64,000 bases of DNA from Nomia melanderi (GCF_051020985.1 NC_135008.1:9920001-9984000); one strand, 5' to 3'. Shown: positions 25,801 through 39,549, numbered from the stretch's first letter. Program-made: numbers and translations. The notes: generated by a model not told the origin, from the letters alone.

Positions 25801-28800
25801 CAAATTTGTATCCTGTAAGAAGTCATCATGTGCAACAAAGTTATAAAAACAAAACGAGTATAATAAATACAGATATGAATGAAGATGGTAGGGGATCAAG
25901 ATCTTTACCTTCAAGTAATTACAGTTCAGATGATCAGACAGTTTGTAATCTTCAATCAACAAACCTACATCATTGTAATGTACATGGAGCAATTACAATA
26001 GACCATACCAACAATTTTTTTAATGAACATAGTACAAATAAGAATAGCACAGAAAATGTTCAAATGGATCAGGAAATATTATCATTATCTTCAAATGACT
26101 CAAGTATATTTTCTGCTTATATTATTCCTACTGAACTAAACAAGTTAAGCAAAAATTATTCTCGGAAAATGAGCTTAATGACAGTCAACAATAATAGAAA
26201 TAAGATAGATAAAAAGTTGTTAATGACTTGTAAAGTATTAGTAGAGAAACATAAAATCTGATAAAAACATTAAACAAATTGACAATAAAATTAGTATGAT
26301 GGATACAGTAAAATTGTTAAACTGTTCAGTACAATGAAAGTTATTTTTCATAAAACTATAACAGCATATTCTACGAATAAAAATAAAAGGGAAATATCAT
26401 ATACAGAAGCATAGTTCAAAAAATGTTTCAGTTAAAAAAATTATAATAAGAATACAAAACAACAATAGATCAATTTTCATTTGACAAAATCGTTCTTTAA
26501 AGTAGAATTAACATAAATAAATATCACCAATCTGTTTTTATATTGCACCCAACAAAAGTGGTTCGCTGTTTCGTATTCGTGTGTATTACATCGAAATAAT
26601 TAGTGTAAGTTGAAAAGTATTACATAATTGTGTTTTACATATATAATTTTTATATATTTTTATACATTATATAATCATATATTATTATTTCCTTACATAT
26701 TATTATATAATAGTATCTAATTAATAAGGTGATATAAGTGAGATGATTTTTTAGATTAATCAAATATTTTGGGTGATCAATACGATATTGTAAATAAATT
26801 GAATCTTTAAAGTAATAAATATGGCATGATATATTCAAGTAAAGCTTGATCTCACACGTACCTGAACAACGCGACAGTTAAATCTTGCACTACACTCAAC
26901 GTAGCCACATTGCCAATGCTTTCGGACAAGATTGACGATGTCTCTGTACCTACTTCCGGAAGCTGCTGCGGGCGATAATTCGTCTTGCTTGTTTCCGACT
27001 ACTAACAACGGTACACCTCTCATGTCTCGTGCTTCGTAAATTTGCTCCCGCAATGTTCTAATGTACTGCGAAACAAGAAAAAACGGTATTCTAAAGTGAA
27101 AGATAACAAAAATTAGTCTCTATAAGACACAGTTCTTGTTATCAAAGTATTTCTGCTCATATGTAATAAAAGGAATATTCGAAGAAGTGAATTAATTTTT
27201 CGTTGCATTTAATTTATTCGAAAGCTTCGGGAACGAAATATAATACAAACCCAGTGTGCAACTTTTTGTAAACTTCGGGATCATGGATAGTCTTGACTAG
27301 AACTTTCAACATTAAACCGAAGGGAAGGAAAATAACACTCGGACAGCTTTCGCAGAGACAGTTTCAATAATATTAAGACTTTGCGGTGTACAGTGAGTGT
27401 TACTGAAAATTGCACACCTTCGTATCTACGAAACTTCTGTTTACAAACTGTTTCCATTATGTAGTTTAGATTTAAATTATTTATATACAAATACATTAAT
27501 GCATTTTTATTCAATATATGCCTAACAATTGCTATTTAGAAGTTATACTTATATAAGATGTATTTAACATATTTGGAAATAACGTACCAAAATCGTTAAT
27601 TGAAAACCTTATAGATTGATAAAACTAGGAAACTCCTGATATTATTCTATCTAACAGTTAGCTATACCATTTCTTGTTTCATTCAAATGTTTTACATAAT
27701 TGAAAGTATTAAATGATTATTTTCATAGACATATTTCATAGATTACAAATCTATTTTATTGGCATAGAAGCATGTTATTTGCATGGATGACAATAACTGA
27801 GACTTTGGTTTTTAAAATTTACATTTCGTAACATAGTGTACATACCAGATACATCGTCTTTCGCGATCTGGGTCGCTCAAAGTCTTATCCACAAACTTAA
27901 TAATTCGAATTTTTAAATTATTCCTCAGGATATATGCGATCGAATTTTCTAAACATGTTTTGTAGAATTTCTTTCCGAGTCCTTCGGTCTGTTAACCGCT
28001 CAATTAAATCAGATAAACGAGGTTCTATTGTAGTTCGAAAAATATGCTGTATCAGTTAAGTATAGCATTTTACATACCTGAAACGTATCCTGATTGCTGA
28101 GATCGAATACGAGCACATAGGCGTTCGCACTTCGCAGGCCGCAATAACGGAAGTCCGTCCATTCGAGGTGTGAGTTGACCGGAAAATACGGTATTGTCGG
28201 TAGATCCGTGATTTTTAGTTCGTACAGTCGGTCAGCGAGTACCACACTCGGATAGAAAGTCTCCCTGCGTTCGGTTGGCTTGTATTCCTCGGAAAATTCG
28301 CTCCACACGAATTGCTGTAACGCACAAACGATGGAACACCGGTAACACTTTCCCGATCCAAGCAATTTGCGTTTGTTGACAGATAGGAAAGCAATTGCTT
28401 TAAAATTTTCGCACGCATCGACGGCCTATTCGAATATTTCCACTGGTAAAACTCGGTTTATTGAAACTAGTGAATTTCAGTCAGCTATTGTAATAGTTTT
28501 AAAATATACTACATAAAAAATTTTTGATTAAATAATCTAAGAAATGATCGATAGTTTATTCGAAAACTATTTATTCTGTAATTATTATTATATAGAACAG
28601 GATGTTAAGAATAAATAGGTCATTATGAGCTGAAATTGGCATCGCAGTGTCAAAGCGAGTTTATTGTTTATTTTAAAAAATATTTAGTATTTATTGTTTG
28701 GTATTTTTTAATAATATTCGTAACTCGCAGTTAAACTTTATTTCTATCATTTTAGTGCACTTATCATTGAATAAATTATTATATTTCGCATAAATATTCA

Positions 28801-31800
28801 TATCCTTTTGTATACTGATAATACGTCATGATAGATTATTTTAAACACGACTTTTCATTGCAAATATTTTTCCTTGAGAATTGTTTCTATTTTATTTGAT
28901 TCGTTATTTATATTATCACAGAGTGTGTTGGAAAATTATTTAAATCGAGCAAATTGGAATGTGTTCTCTGTAACAGAAGAACTGGATCAAATAAACAAAA
29001 CGTAATATGGAAATGTAATTTTTCATTAATATCTCATATATTTTCCATTTCCAAATATTTAATTTTTCATCAGCTAAAAAAAAGTAATAAACTAAAAAAC
29101 TACGACATTGAACGAAATGTCCCATATATTGCCGATTAAACATTCTACAACTCTTTTCTGTGACTTCTCATTTCCTCGGCACTCGACAGTTGCCATCTAT
29201 AACCGGAAATTCTTTCCGGAAATGAAAGGAAGTCATTCGCGTCTTATGCAGCAGCGTTCGTTACTACCAGATTGAGAATCTTTGGCTTCCTTTTATAGCT
29301 AACGAATGAGGCGATTTTACAATTTCATGGTTTGTAATTTACAGTGTAATTAAATTTTGATTTCCTTTAAGCTCATGTGTCTCAAATAAAAATGTTTTCA
29401 TGCGCATTTTACGGTTCATGTAAAACCACAGTAAACCATTAGCCCGTACTAGATAACATCGATATTCAAAGGAGAATTAGGCTGTCATGTATTTAGAACA
29501 CATATAAAATTATCAGAAGCTATAAAAGTTACAATTTTATACAGATTGTTCTTTGCACGAATTATAAGTAAATTCTTTTATTAGATTTTTTCTGACTTTT
29601 GCACGTTAGTTAACAGTATCCATTTTATCACTCAGTTTTTGAAAAATTCTGTAAAGTGAACAAAGATGAAATACTTGTGCTGAATTTGATAATGAAATTC
29701 AATAATAAATAGTGAATAATTTAGTAGTAATTAGTAATGTCAATAGAATAATGGGGCAATCCTTTGTTAATGAAAATATAATTGATTTCTTAATTGAGAA
29801 TCGCAAGAGTCATTAGTATTTCAGCTCTGTTAATGCAGGTTTAAGACATTATAAACTAGGAATCTTGAACATCTGCATATTGGGTAGAAATGAACGTAGT
29901 CTTGACACATAGCCTATTACTGAGCAGTCGATGCTCAGGAATCCCGGAACAATATACGCAAACTTATAGCGGTGAGTTCTCTTCATACCATCACTCCCAC
30001 ACTTCTACTATTATCAGCACACAACCACCAACAGAAGCATCACCGTTAACATTCAAACTATTTACAATACAATGCAGAGTATTATTGTATTATAATAAGG
30101 ATATAAACATTTTATTCAGGTCACAAAATACTTGTTACACAGAAATCACATCTGTTACACCAATTAACACTTGTTAATACAAATATAAAGAATAATTAAT
30201 TAAATCAATCGAATATTAATTGTAGAATTATCTTTTTAAACAGGTATTTATTGCAGACAAAGCAATTAAACACAAATGGTGTAATTCTCATTACCATTTG
30301 GTCTTAAGACTTGAAAACATAAAAAGATTAATATTTTTTAATGAAACAATAAAGTTATTGTTAGATAAATAATCCAACTGCATAATTAAAACACATTTTT
30401 TATTTGTCATGCTATTTTTTATTTCCGTTAATTTTGGAACTGAAGCTAAGCTAAGGAATAGCAAAATTTAAAAGTATTTATTTTTCAAACTGACTCTAGA
30501 GAGATTTTAGATAAACAAAATTGAATTGTCTAGATGTGGAATTTTTCAAATATAAATAACAATTTTAAGCTATGTATGATGAAAAAAGAAAATTATCAAT
30601 AGGTACAACAATAGAAAAAGCTATCATATTGGTGTGGTGGCGCCCTAGCGCATTGGTGATCAGATTGATACTGATAGTATCGATGATATTCGAAGAAGAG
30701 CAAAGTATTCTATGAATGGTATCGAAGGGGATCAATTTCCGATACCGATACTTTTTGGAATGATACCAAATCAATACCAGTACTATATCAAATCTATAAT
30801 GGTTTTATTCTTTACGAAGCTATCGACATCCGTGTGATACCTAACGATATTTCCAATACCCATTTGACATATAACGAATTTGTCGATATTCGTTCAATAA
30901 TTCTCTCTTGAATGTCGCTCTTTGTATGTATAAAACAGTATTTTTCGATTTTTCCTATCTAAATTATGGCAAACAGTCCCATGAAAAGTGAATGTACTTT
31001 CTTAGATATGTAGGTATATTTGCAAACATCTGCATATAGTAGAGCCTCAATTATTCGAACCAATTGGAATCAAGGCAGAAAATCTGGTAATTGGGATAAT
31101 TTAAAATGTAGTATATAGTAACTAAAATACTAATTAATTATCGAAGAAATGCTTTACAGTAACAGCATATATTTATTAGATTTGTACGAACATGGTACAT
31201 ATACTCTCTTACATAAATAAAAAAAGATAAATATGTACATAATAATTATATACATGCAATTCAGTTTTTAAAAGTAAGGTTTTTTTTTAAATAATCTCTA
31301 ATTTATTGTAGTCATTGAAAACTGTCTCTTCTTCGCGTAGTTTTTCTTATAAGTAATAACAAACATTTTTCCAATACTTTACATGCAATTTGTTTTATTC
31401 AAGTTTAACACAATTTTTACCGAAGGTGTCAAAGCACATCCTTTAAAATTTTCACTGAAAGGTGTTGTCTAAGTTTAATCATTTATGCTAACTTTACTTT
31501 TTGACTTTTCTTATAATGAATATAAAGTTAATTTAGTAGTATATGTTTTTATTAAGTAGTTTATTTTATTAAATTATTATATAGTTAATTCATTAAATTA
31601 TATTAAGTAATTTATTTATTTGTAATAGAATTTATTAAATTACGTCTTGGTGAAAATAGGTATATACAGAAGAGCAGTGAAAATAGTGTTAAAGATCTAT
31701 TGTTATTAACGAAAGATACTTCAGATCCGTAGAATTATGTTTTATCTGTTAGTTCTCACGATGCCATTGGGAATAGCGACGATTCGGATAATCGAGGCTC

Positions 31801-33621
31801 GGATAATTGACGCAGAACTGTATTTGTAGTTTGTTGATAATTACGTACGTGTACATTGGGAGTTTATCTTCTGCTAAGGATATACACGTTAGTACAATGG
31901 GTAAGATCTAATTACTTGCGAAACCAAATTGAGCATGCTAACGTTTCCGTTAATCGGACCTAGAATTCTGAATTCAAATTCATTTCAAGATCATGATTAC
32001 ATCACATCGTTGACCTTGTTTTGGCGGTAATTACAACGGTACGAAGTTAGAATAAATGGAAATATGTTGTTAGAAATTCTAATTGCGCGAATTATTTTTC
32101 TCAGTTTATCTGGTTTATAATTCACAAGTTCGACTGTCGTGTTGTGCATGACATCTGATTTCGAACTATAACCTGTCAAATTAATATGGGACAAATGCTT
32201 AAATGATACTATACTATACTAGTTTAATTTTTGTTGGTTTGTGCCGTTTGTAAATTGGTAGTCTAGTAATTGCCCATTTATGAATATTTTTCATTCGTTC
32301 AATTTTAAAACACTCTTGTAAGGGAAAGTTGAAAAAAAGCAATTAGTCAGGAATATTATCGTATGTATGTAATTTTATATCTTTGATAGTTTTTAAATAA
32401 AATACTAACGATAATTGATATATTGCAACTTATATTCATTTGTATTGAAACTTACTATGAAAATTGATTAATTTCTTTATAAGTAATTGAATAACTGTGC
32501 GTAAGGTACTAACTGTACGATCAAATATCAATTTTACTGTAACAAAGCATACTAGATATATTAATTTGATTGTAGTGTTTTTATTCAGGAGCATAAAAAC
32601 TGTATTCACGTGTGGACTGTACTCATTTGTGGCCAACAGTAGTTAAATTAATTATACCGTTAAGCATAGCATTTCTCACTTTATCATTGCAAATAACTTT
32701 TACGATGCAGCATAATGTACTTCCTAATGGATAATTTAGCTAATCTTACTCTCTAATTGAAGTATCCTCTTCAATCAAATGTTCTTCCATATAATAAAAA
32801 CTTTTGTCGATCGGAGATTATTAAGCTTCACTCGTTGAAACTCGTTTAATGTGGACCAGTTCCGATGACTCTTTCGAATTTTACAATCATGTGATTAAAA
32901 TTTAGGAATAATTTCAACCATATTTCTCTTCTTTAAAGAAATTAATGATATCTTTAAATCCAAATTAATTTTAAAGCATCACTTGATGTTCTGTTTTTAC
33001 CAAAATTACATTATTAAAGTACACGAAGTGTTAGATGTAATATAAACTATTTGCAATTTTTAGAAATTTAGAAATAAAACTACGAAAAAAAATAAATAAA
33101 TTAAAACTTTGATCAAACACATATCGACTTGTATTAGTTTACTGATTTAATACAAAGGATTGTATATTAAGTATGAAGTTAACATATAAGTATTGTGAGT
33201 AAAATATTATTATTAAAAATTTTTTCATGTTTTATATTACTTATAGCTCGTATGGACAATTAGGTGTGTTAGTAGATGAGTATTAATAGATTCATACTAA
33301 CAGATTTAAATTGTATGAAAATCTGAGTGCACTGCAGGAAATATTATGGCAAATAGGTACAAATACGTTCGGAGATATATTTGGTATTGCATATCTGTTA
33401 AATTAAGTACATCGATGTAATTATGCATATACGGTACTCACCCTAATTATGCTGGACTTTCCCACCCCAGGTGCACCGAGAAACACAACTTTGACACGAT
33501 CCAGAGTGTCTGCGGGGCTTTCTTCCTCTTTCGATCCGCTCTCAGCGTTTTCACAGGTTATTGACTCGCCTCCTCTTCTTTCCAAATAGTCCAGGTCGAG
33601 CTCTACGAATGATTTACACAT
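22821..33621 (-). CDS. RASL10B: Ras-like small GTPase, RASL10 family (RASL10B-like)
   Basis: This is a Ras-superfamily signalling GTPase expected at cell membranes. Coding exons 33621-33442, 28314-28078, 27065-26862 and 22946-22821 join in phase 0 and give 248 residues. An acidic N-terminal extension (about 1-41) precedes the P-loop GAPGVGKS (49-56). After it come the RASL10-type switch region (QFVWSEFSEEYKPTERR), ITDLPTIPYFPVNSHLEW, the G4 motif VGNKQD and the G5 motif ECSAR. The tail is Pro/Ser-rich and ends KCTLL, a CaaX box whose final Leu predicts geranylgeranylation. The G3 motif DxxGQ of Ras is replaced by DLPT, as in vertebrate RASL10 proteins (LDFPP), so GTP hydrolysis is likely unusual. 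The intron before the last exon is about 3.9 kb and contains another gene on the opposite strand. Introns are long and the 5' leader probably starts near 40.8 kb. Confidence 0.92.
23476..23580. repeat. Two-copy tandem duplication with AAATTTAAATTTAA blocks
   Basis: Two roughly 50-bp units, each with a GACAATG/AACAATG, ACCYCGAAAATC and AAATTTAAATTTAAA segment, sit side by side in an otherwise featureless part of the RASL10 intron. A GTACATTGTTG at about 23572-23582 is an inverted copy of the ACAATGTAC in the first unit. The function is unknown and it may be a remnant satellite. Confidence 0.5.
24230..26261 (+). CDS. Unrecognised 585-residue Asn/Ser/Lys-rich protein, nested in the RASL10 intron
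   Basis: There are two exons, 24230-24246 (MASKN plus two bases, consensus donor GTAAGT) and 24521-26261 (acceptor TTTGTTTCAG), with a 585-residue frame. AATAAA lies at 26284, 23 bases after the stop. The N-terminus has an acidic patch (FDFDSDDSCEF) followed by basic residues (FKKMRKG). A more ordered, probably helical segment spans about 158-245 (KALNFKAFVVKIMNGLKRT, FIISCVLSKLREEINEKEK). The rest is low-complexity and rich in Asn, Ser and Thr, with a basic C-terminus (NKIDKKLLMTCKVLVEKHKI). I do not recognise the family. The composition fits a fast-evolving nuclear or chromosome-associated protein, but that is inference. It is wholly contained in the last intron of the RASL10 gene, on the opposite strand. 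Confidence 0.8.
26284..26289 (+). terminator. Polyadenylation signal of the nested gene
   Basis: AATAAA is 23 bases downstream of the stop codon at 26261, a typical position for a short 3' UTR. Confidence 0.5.
31037..31822. mobile_element. Tigger/pogo-like non-autonomous DNA transposon
   Basis: The left end TAGTAGAGCCTCAATTATTCGAA and the right end, inverted, CAGTTCTGCGTCAATTATCCGA form imperfect terminal repeats with a TA at each boundary. The right side also carries a second GAGCCTCGATTATCCGAA-type block. The interior (about 780 bp) is AT-rich and non-coding. A segment at about 31540-31700, including GGTGAAAATAGGTATATA, recurs at 61030-61150 in an Orco intron. Confidence 0.5.
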
Positions 33622-36136
33622 TCTATGATTTAAAGGGACAAGATGAAAGTTTTATACTTGGGAAAATATTTCCTTAAATTAATAAAAAGAGTAATTTCTT
33701 ATTCAGTGAAGAGATTCCTTTAACACACTACAGAATATTTGTTGACGAAAAATCTTTCTTAGTATCTTTATTTTCTAATTACAAAAGATTGTTTTAAATC
33801 ACTCCACTAATATTCTTAGAATGATATGTTTAACTTGCTTTTTACAAATCAAATTTTTAGTGCCCAATGCTTAAACATATACTATAGGAAATATGTCAAT
33901 TTTTTTGTGTCTCAATTATTTTTATTTTCATTATCTAGTATAATAAGCGACGATTAAGGTCTTGCTAGAATAATAATGCAAGTGATCCTTAGCGCATACC
34001 AATGTATTCCAGTGTATAGTGATAACTTGTATAGTTATTTTCGTGAGGATACATTAACAAATTAACGCTTGAAGAAACTTTTAATTAGAGAATTATGGTA
34101 CAATTATTTAAAGCGTCATAATATTGCGCTCGGCATTTTTGAAAGACATTAAATAAATGGAAAATGTTCTCTGAGTGTTTGGTTATGAAATTTAATTTGT
34201 TTTGTACCATTCCATTTTCTGTAATGGAACATGTACATTCTTAAATAGAAAACAGAGTGAAGCATAATTCTCGAAAAATCTTTTTTTAACTAACACTTTA
34301 AAATGTACCTATTTTTATCAAGGATTTCAATAGTATAGTTTATTTATTCCGGGCATTTTTGAACATCAGTTTATGCATTTATTAAACAGTGCTTATTTTT
34401 TAAGAATATTTAAAGTTCCATTTCATTTTAACTTGTATACTTATTTTATATTAACTTCATATGTTTATTTTTGGATTCCACCTCAAAAGAAATTTCGAAC
34501 ATCGATTATGTATTATATTGTTTACAGACGATAAGCGAACTTGTGAAACCATTTACGTTGTCAACAAGACAACAATTAAATTATATGAAACGAAATATGC
34601 CAACTGCTGAGTTGGTGTTCTTCTTTGGATGTTTCTAATAGTAATTTTACTACAGAATGAAAGAAATTTTCCTATTCATTTAACATACATGAACATTTTC
34701 GTGAGCTACCTTCGCACCATTTTACAAAAAAAATCAATTATTTCAAAGATACCAGCTTAAGGAATTTGATTCGTTTTTGATGCTGTCTATCAACTTTAAA
34801 TATTGGTTACCTACTTTAGAACTTTGCGTGAACTTTCTATTGACGGGCCAAGTCAATATTTTTACCCATGACCTACAAAGTGTTTCCTTTCTTTCGATTT
34901 AAACTGGTGCCATTTTCAGCTGCGCTGATCGAAATGTTATATTTAATCCATATTTTATGTGTTCGTTTGAAAGCTGGCCAAGTTAATAATTCTGCGCTGA
35001 AATGGCCGTGAAGATGTGCTTATGTGTATATGTATATAATGTCTGAAAATAAGATAGTATATGGAAGAATATAAAATAAGAATGAAACAGTTCAACGGGA
35101 TTATAACCTAGAGTTAGTTTCTTGCGAAGAATAACTTTTCCAATCCAATTCTTTGATACTAGTACAGAATAATCGGGAGAATTGTTCAATGTTTTATTCA
35201 TTAAAATCACGTATCCTAGTATGTACCATAAAACTCTATGCATACGGCAACGAGTAAACTTGTTGAGAGAGCTGTCTAGATGATCGTTCATGGAAGTGAC
35301 AAGTAGGTATTTAAGTCAATGTAGAAGTGGTCCAGGTGTAGTACGAGTAGATTCGATTATCGATTGCGAATTTCTAAAGGTACTCTCAATGAAGGAGATA
35401 AATTCTTATTGTAAAATCGGACATTTTTAGCCGCTAAAATTTAAGAACATTGCATAAAATATGGAGTATGTACAGTCTTGGGACTGGATTATACATAAAT
35501 AAGAAAATTATAACTAAAAGTATCTAAATGAAATATATATCAATGTTTCATTTAAACATACATAATTAAGATTACATACATATTTATGATTTTTCAATCA
35601 TTTCAACTTAGAAATTGAAATAATGAAAAACAATCTAGTTTACTGCTCTGTTATTTTCTTTATCAAAAAACATGCCTTCCCAGCAAAGGTTATTTTTCAC
35701 CAAAGAAACGGTCATGAGTATTTCAATCTAATATAAATGGTTCCTCACATTGTTAGTAATCGTGTTGCAATTCGTCTGTTCTAATACTTTTTATCACGCA
35801 GAGCCGTCTAACGCAACGATTCTCAATTAATATAATTTTGTGCGTTTCACAAAAGCATCATTCATTCCATTCATGGCAGAGGTAAATATCAAAATAACAG
35901 TTATTAATTATTAACTACTACAGTTTCCATACCTCACACTGTTATCTAATTAAAACTCACATTATCAATCAAATTCATTTATCTGCATTCAAACAGTGCG
36001 ACAGTGCCAAACAAAAATGACCAGTGGCACCTAACATACTAATTGCAAGAACATGTTCGTAGCACTTAAAAAAAAAACAATTCGTTTCAAAGGAATCCCT
36101 ATCAAAAACAAATGCCTCTTATTGGTTACGTGGCTA

Positions 36137-36375
36137 TTAACCCTTTCGTTCCTGACTATATATCTTTTTTAAAATGAATTTTGTGAAAGAAAACTTACGG
36201 CTGCGCACTAATCAACCAAAACACACCTACTGGCAGCTGATTAGCACTTAAGCTGTCAGCCATAAGCAAAGATTCCCAAGTGGTACAATTTTTTTTTATC
36301 TAAGCAGTTTCTAGCTTTCCGGTAATTTCAAATGTTCGTGGAACCTATGTGTACCGTTCGAAACAGAAGGGTTAA
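36137..36375. mobile_element. TTAA-flanked MITE, CCCTTTC-type ends (imperfect)
   Basis: TTAACCCTTTCGTTCC at 36137 and, inverted at the other end, TTAACCCTTCTGTTTCG (to 36375) bound a 239-bp non-coding unit. The pattern is piggyBac-like, but the repeats are less alike than those of the 19996 element. Confidence 0.4.
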
Positions 36376-36429
36376 CACAGAAGCTTGTTTTACGGTGTAC
36401 GTCACGAATACTGCTGATTTGTTACCTAG

Positions 36430-36660
36430 CAACCGTCTATTTCCTTGCAATGATTGCATAAAAACCGGATCGTTTTCTTTGCAGGAACGATCCATCGATA
36501 GGGAATCGGGAAAAACGCGGAAAGCGTCGCACCTGCGACGAACCCGTGGCCCGGCAACCTCCGCGGTCGAAGCTCGCAGCCCGACTGACTCCGGTACTCC
36601 AGAGCAGGACCAACTCCAAGGTGCGATCAGCGACACTGATTGACACGTATGTATACTCGA
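36430..36660. other. GC- and CpG-rich patch, candidate untranslated exon or alternative promoter
   Basis: About 230 bp rich in CG dinucleotides lies in AT-rich DNA. Splice-like sites occur on both strands: on plus, TTTGCAG at 36484 and CCAAG|GTGCG near 36620; on minus, GTCGCAG|GTGCG near 36541. Overlapping open frames on both strands are a by-product of the composition. It may be an alternative 5' exon of the minus-strand RASL10 gene. Confidence 0.35.
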
Positions 36661-36837
36661 AAACCACTGACTCCTTTAACCCTTCGCACCCGAAACCTTT
36701 TTCGCTGTGTGTTCATCGCTTTTCAATGAAATGTCGATACTATGTTTTACAGTTAATGTGGATATAAATAATACGCGAATCAAGGGATGAGACTATTCTA
36801 TTTCGACATTTCGTGTACGATTACGGTAGGTACTCGG

Positions 36838-37135
36838 TTAACCCTTTCACCCCAGCAGGCTCACAATGAGATTTGATCTCCATGGATGAATCGGGTCACT
36901 TACGAATAGATACAGACGTGTGAAACGTGTTATTGACAAATGTTTTGTTGAAAACATAAAATAATAATGTATAAAACACTGGGTCCAGTGTTACTGAAAA
37001 CACAGCTTTTTGTCTATTAAAGTACATTGTTTTTACGAACACGACAGTCATTTAAGGACGTGCATATATATTATATGTTCTTCGTACATGATCATACACT
37101 TTTCGAGAAGAGGTTTCTCGGAGCGAAAGGGTTAA
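36838..37135. mobile_element. TTAA-flanked MITE, CCCTTTCRCYCC ends
   Basis: TTAA at 36838 is followed by CCCTTTCACCCC, and TTAA at 37132-37135 is preceded by the inverse, GGAGCGAAAGGG. The 298-bp unit is non-coding. Another TTAACCCTTCGCACCC at 36676 in the same orientation suggests further nested or partial copies. The TTAACCCTTT end is characteristic of piggyBac-derived elements. Confidence 0.6.
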
Positions 37136-39549
37136 TCTCGTTGCTATTTTTCGCGATGTATAATAGATAATTTAGAATCTTGATAAAATTGGAACTTAAT
37201 GGTTCGGTTTCTTAGATTGTACCTTGCAATATGTGCAATCGAATATTACAAATATATATTGAAAAATTAGTTTGATGTAAAATCTGATCGAATAATCCAG
37301 GTTCTATTGTACATTGTGTATATTTTAATACTGAATATTGAACTTTATGTGATGTATAGATCAGATTATCGTATATTTTATCGTATTATTTTTGAAAAAT
37401 CTGTATGATATATATAAATGTTGTAAGTAATTGGGTTGGACGGAGAGGGAAGAGTGAACTAGGATGCGATATGTCATTACGTTACTCAAAAATTGACAGA
37501 AAATTATAATAGACCGCAGATTTATATGCACAATTAAAATTTCTCAATGTAAATTGGAGAAATAAGAATTAAGTAGCAATTGAATTTTTCTCGTAAGAAT
37601 TTCAATAAGGTGGAAACGAAATAATTTTTAAGTAGAAATTAATTCTTAACTTCTTCTAAACATTTTTCTAACCGGTGTTTTATGCACTCGTATTTAGTAT
37701 GGATGCATAAAAATTAGTCAACTAATAATTGATATTTATAATTTCTAGAAATTTTAAATATGACGCCTGAAATCCATTAAGTTGGTTGAGTTCAGTGAAT
37801 TTAGTGTTAGTGCCTCTACTGTGAACATAATTAATTTTACCGATATTCAAGACTAATTAGTTAATGACTCACTCCAGTAATAATTTTCTAATTAATTTGC
37901 AAGGGAAGTTCTGTGCCTTGAGACCTTTTAATTTTTCTAAAACGTTATTAATTTGAAGAGGGATTAAAAAAAGTGTTATGGGTAATATAATGATTACCAA
38001 TTGATTTTCGTGCAGTAGCTGACACTAATTCATTATAGACCTTTTATTATTATTGAACTTATGTAGTAACTATTTTTCTGTCCTACTATTTTCATTATTA
38101 TTGACATATCTTTACTATTTAATAATTTTTCACTTTCTATAGAAGCTATTTTTAATATGAATGAACAAAATTAACTTTTTGCTCTTCAATATGTATATTA
38201 TGTACGTAAATAATTTTGGAATATTAATAATATAGATTTAATACCCTTCTTTAACTTTGTTAATTATGCGTACATATTTTACGTTTCAACAATAAATGAT
38301 CACATTACATGGTAACCACAATTGTAATTAGCACATATTCCATCATAAGCATAATTAAATTAATCGTTATCAATTCATATACCAATGATTAAGCAATATC
38401 TGACTATAATTAATAACCGTGATTTTGAAACAGTTGAAAATTATAAGACTTCTTAACAATTTTGATAGAGTAATTTCAATTTCTTATTATATAATATTTG
38501 TAATATAAACATTTCACATCATTTTGTACCAATATAAATTTTTGTGAAGATCAAACGTACATTTATAGATTGTACTGTGCTGTTATACTTTTATAAATAA
38601 AATAAATTATAATTTTTAAGAATAAATTTCCCGAGCTAAACGTAAGGTTGTAATCATTTTTTGAGATGGAAATAGTCGAAATGAGCATCAAGGTACATAT
38701 ATATTGCGACCTGAGGAATATACAGTCAAAATAATCGAATCCGCCGTTACCTTACCAATACCTGTGGGACAAGGAAGAAATGTTCTACTCGTGTGACTGG
38801 ATATCGAGGCTATGAAAACTTATGATACAGAATTAACAATAAGTTGGAATAACCAAGGGTATATATTTCGCCCATAAAACCATAGATCTGTACTTGTTAG
38901 ACGCATACGATTCGAGGCCATAATGTACAACAAAGATCACTCTAGATCAAGCATCAAATAAAACTGTTGACTTTTAAAAATATAAATTATTCACTGAATT
39001 TTGAACTTTTAAATCAGTTCTTTTCCATTTTAAATTAACTTTTTTACATTAACAAGATAATTTTGTTGTGAGAGATTACATTATTTTGTATTCAATGAAT
39101 TTATGTTCTGGATGATTTTATACTTTAAACGGATACTAAGTATCCGGACGAGTAAAATATTTATGAAAAGTGATTTCTATGTGATAAAACTTCATCGAAT
39201 AGTTTAAGACATCCAACTTCACAATATCTCCGGATCTGTTTGTCACGACTTTAACATCTTTAGAAGAGAATAAGTATCTCTGTTTAACTAGAAGTTTCTT
39301 CTGCTTTTAAAAGAATAAAAGTTTCTTATTTAGTTTAATCAATGCACTGGAGTAATAAATGTTTCAGTTAATATACTGGATTTTTTAACAGTTTTCTACA
39401 AATAGAAACAAATAATAACTATGAAATTACAGTTATTTTGTAACTGATTAAAAATTTTGACAATTTTAATTCATCCCTACTGTGGATAATCATAAATATC
39501 AATAAAATTAAATTTATTAACAGTCTAAGTGCAATCTATTCTCAATTCG

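Noticed and set aside
26835..27065. RASL10 gene truncated at its C-terminus
   Set aside because: The missing tail was found as an in-phase exon at 22946-22821 ending in a CaaX box.
29890..30177. Plus-strand 95-codon ORF in a RASL10 intron
   Set aside because: It has low-complexity Ser/Thr content, no splice or start support and no family.
37285..37316. Single Tigger-like end (AATAATCCAGGTTCTATTGTA)
   Set aside because: No matching opposite end could be found, so an element cannot be delimited.
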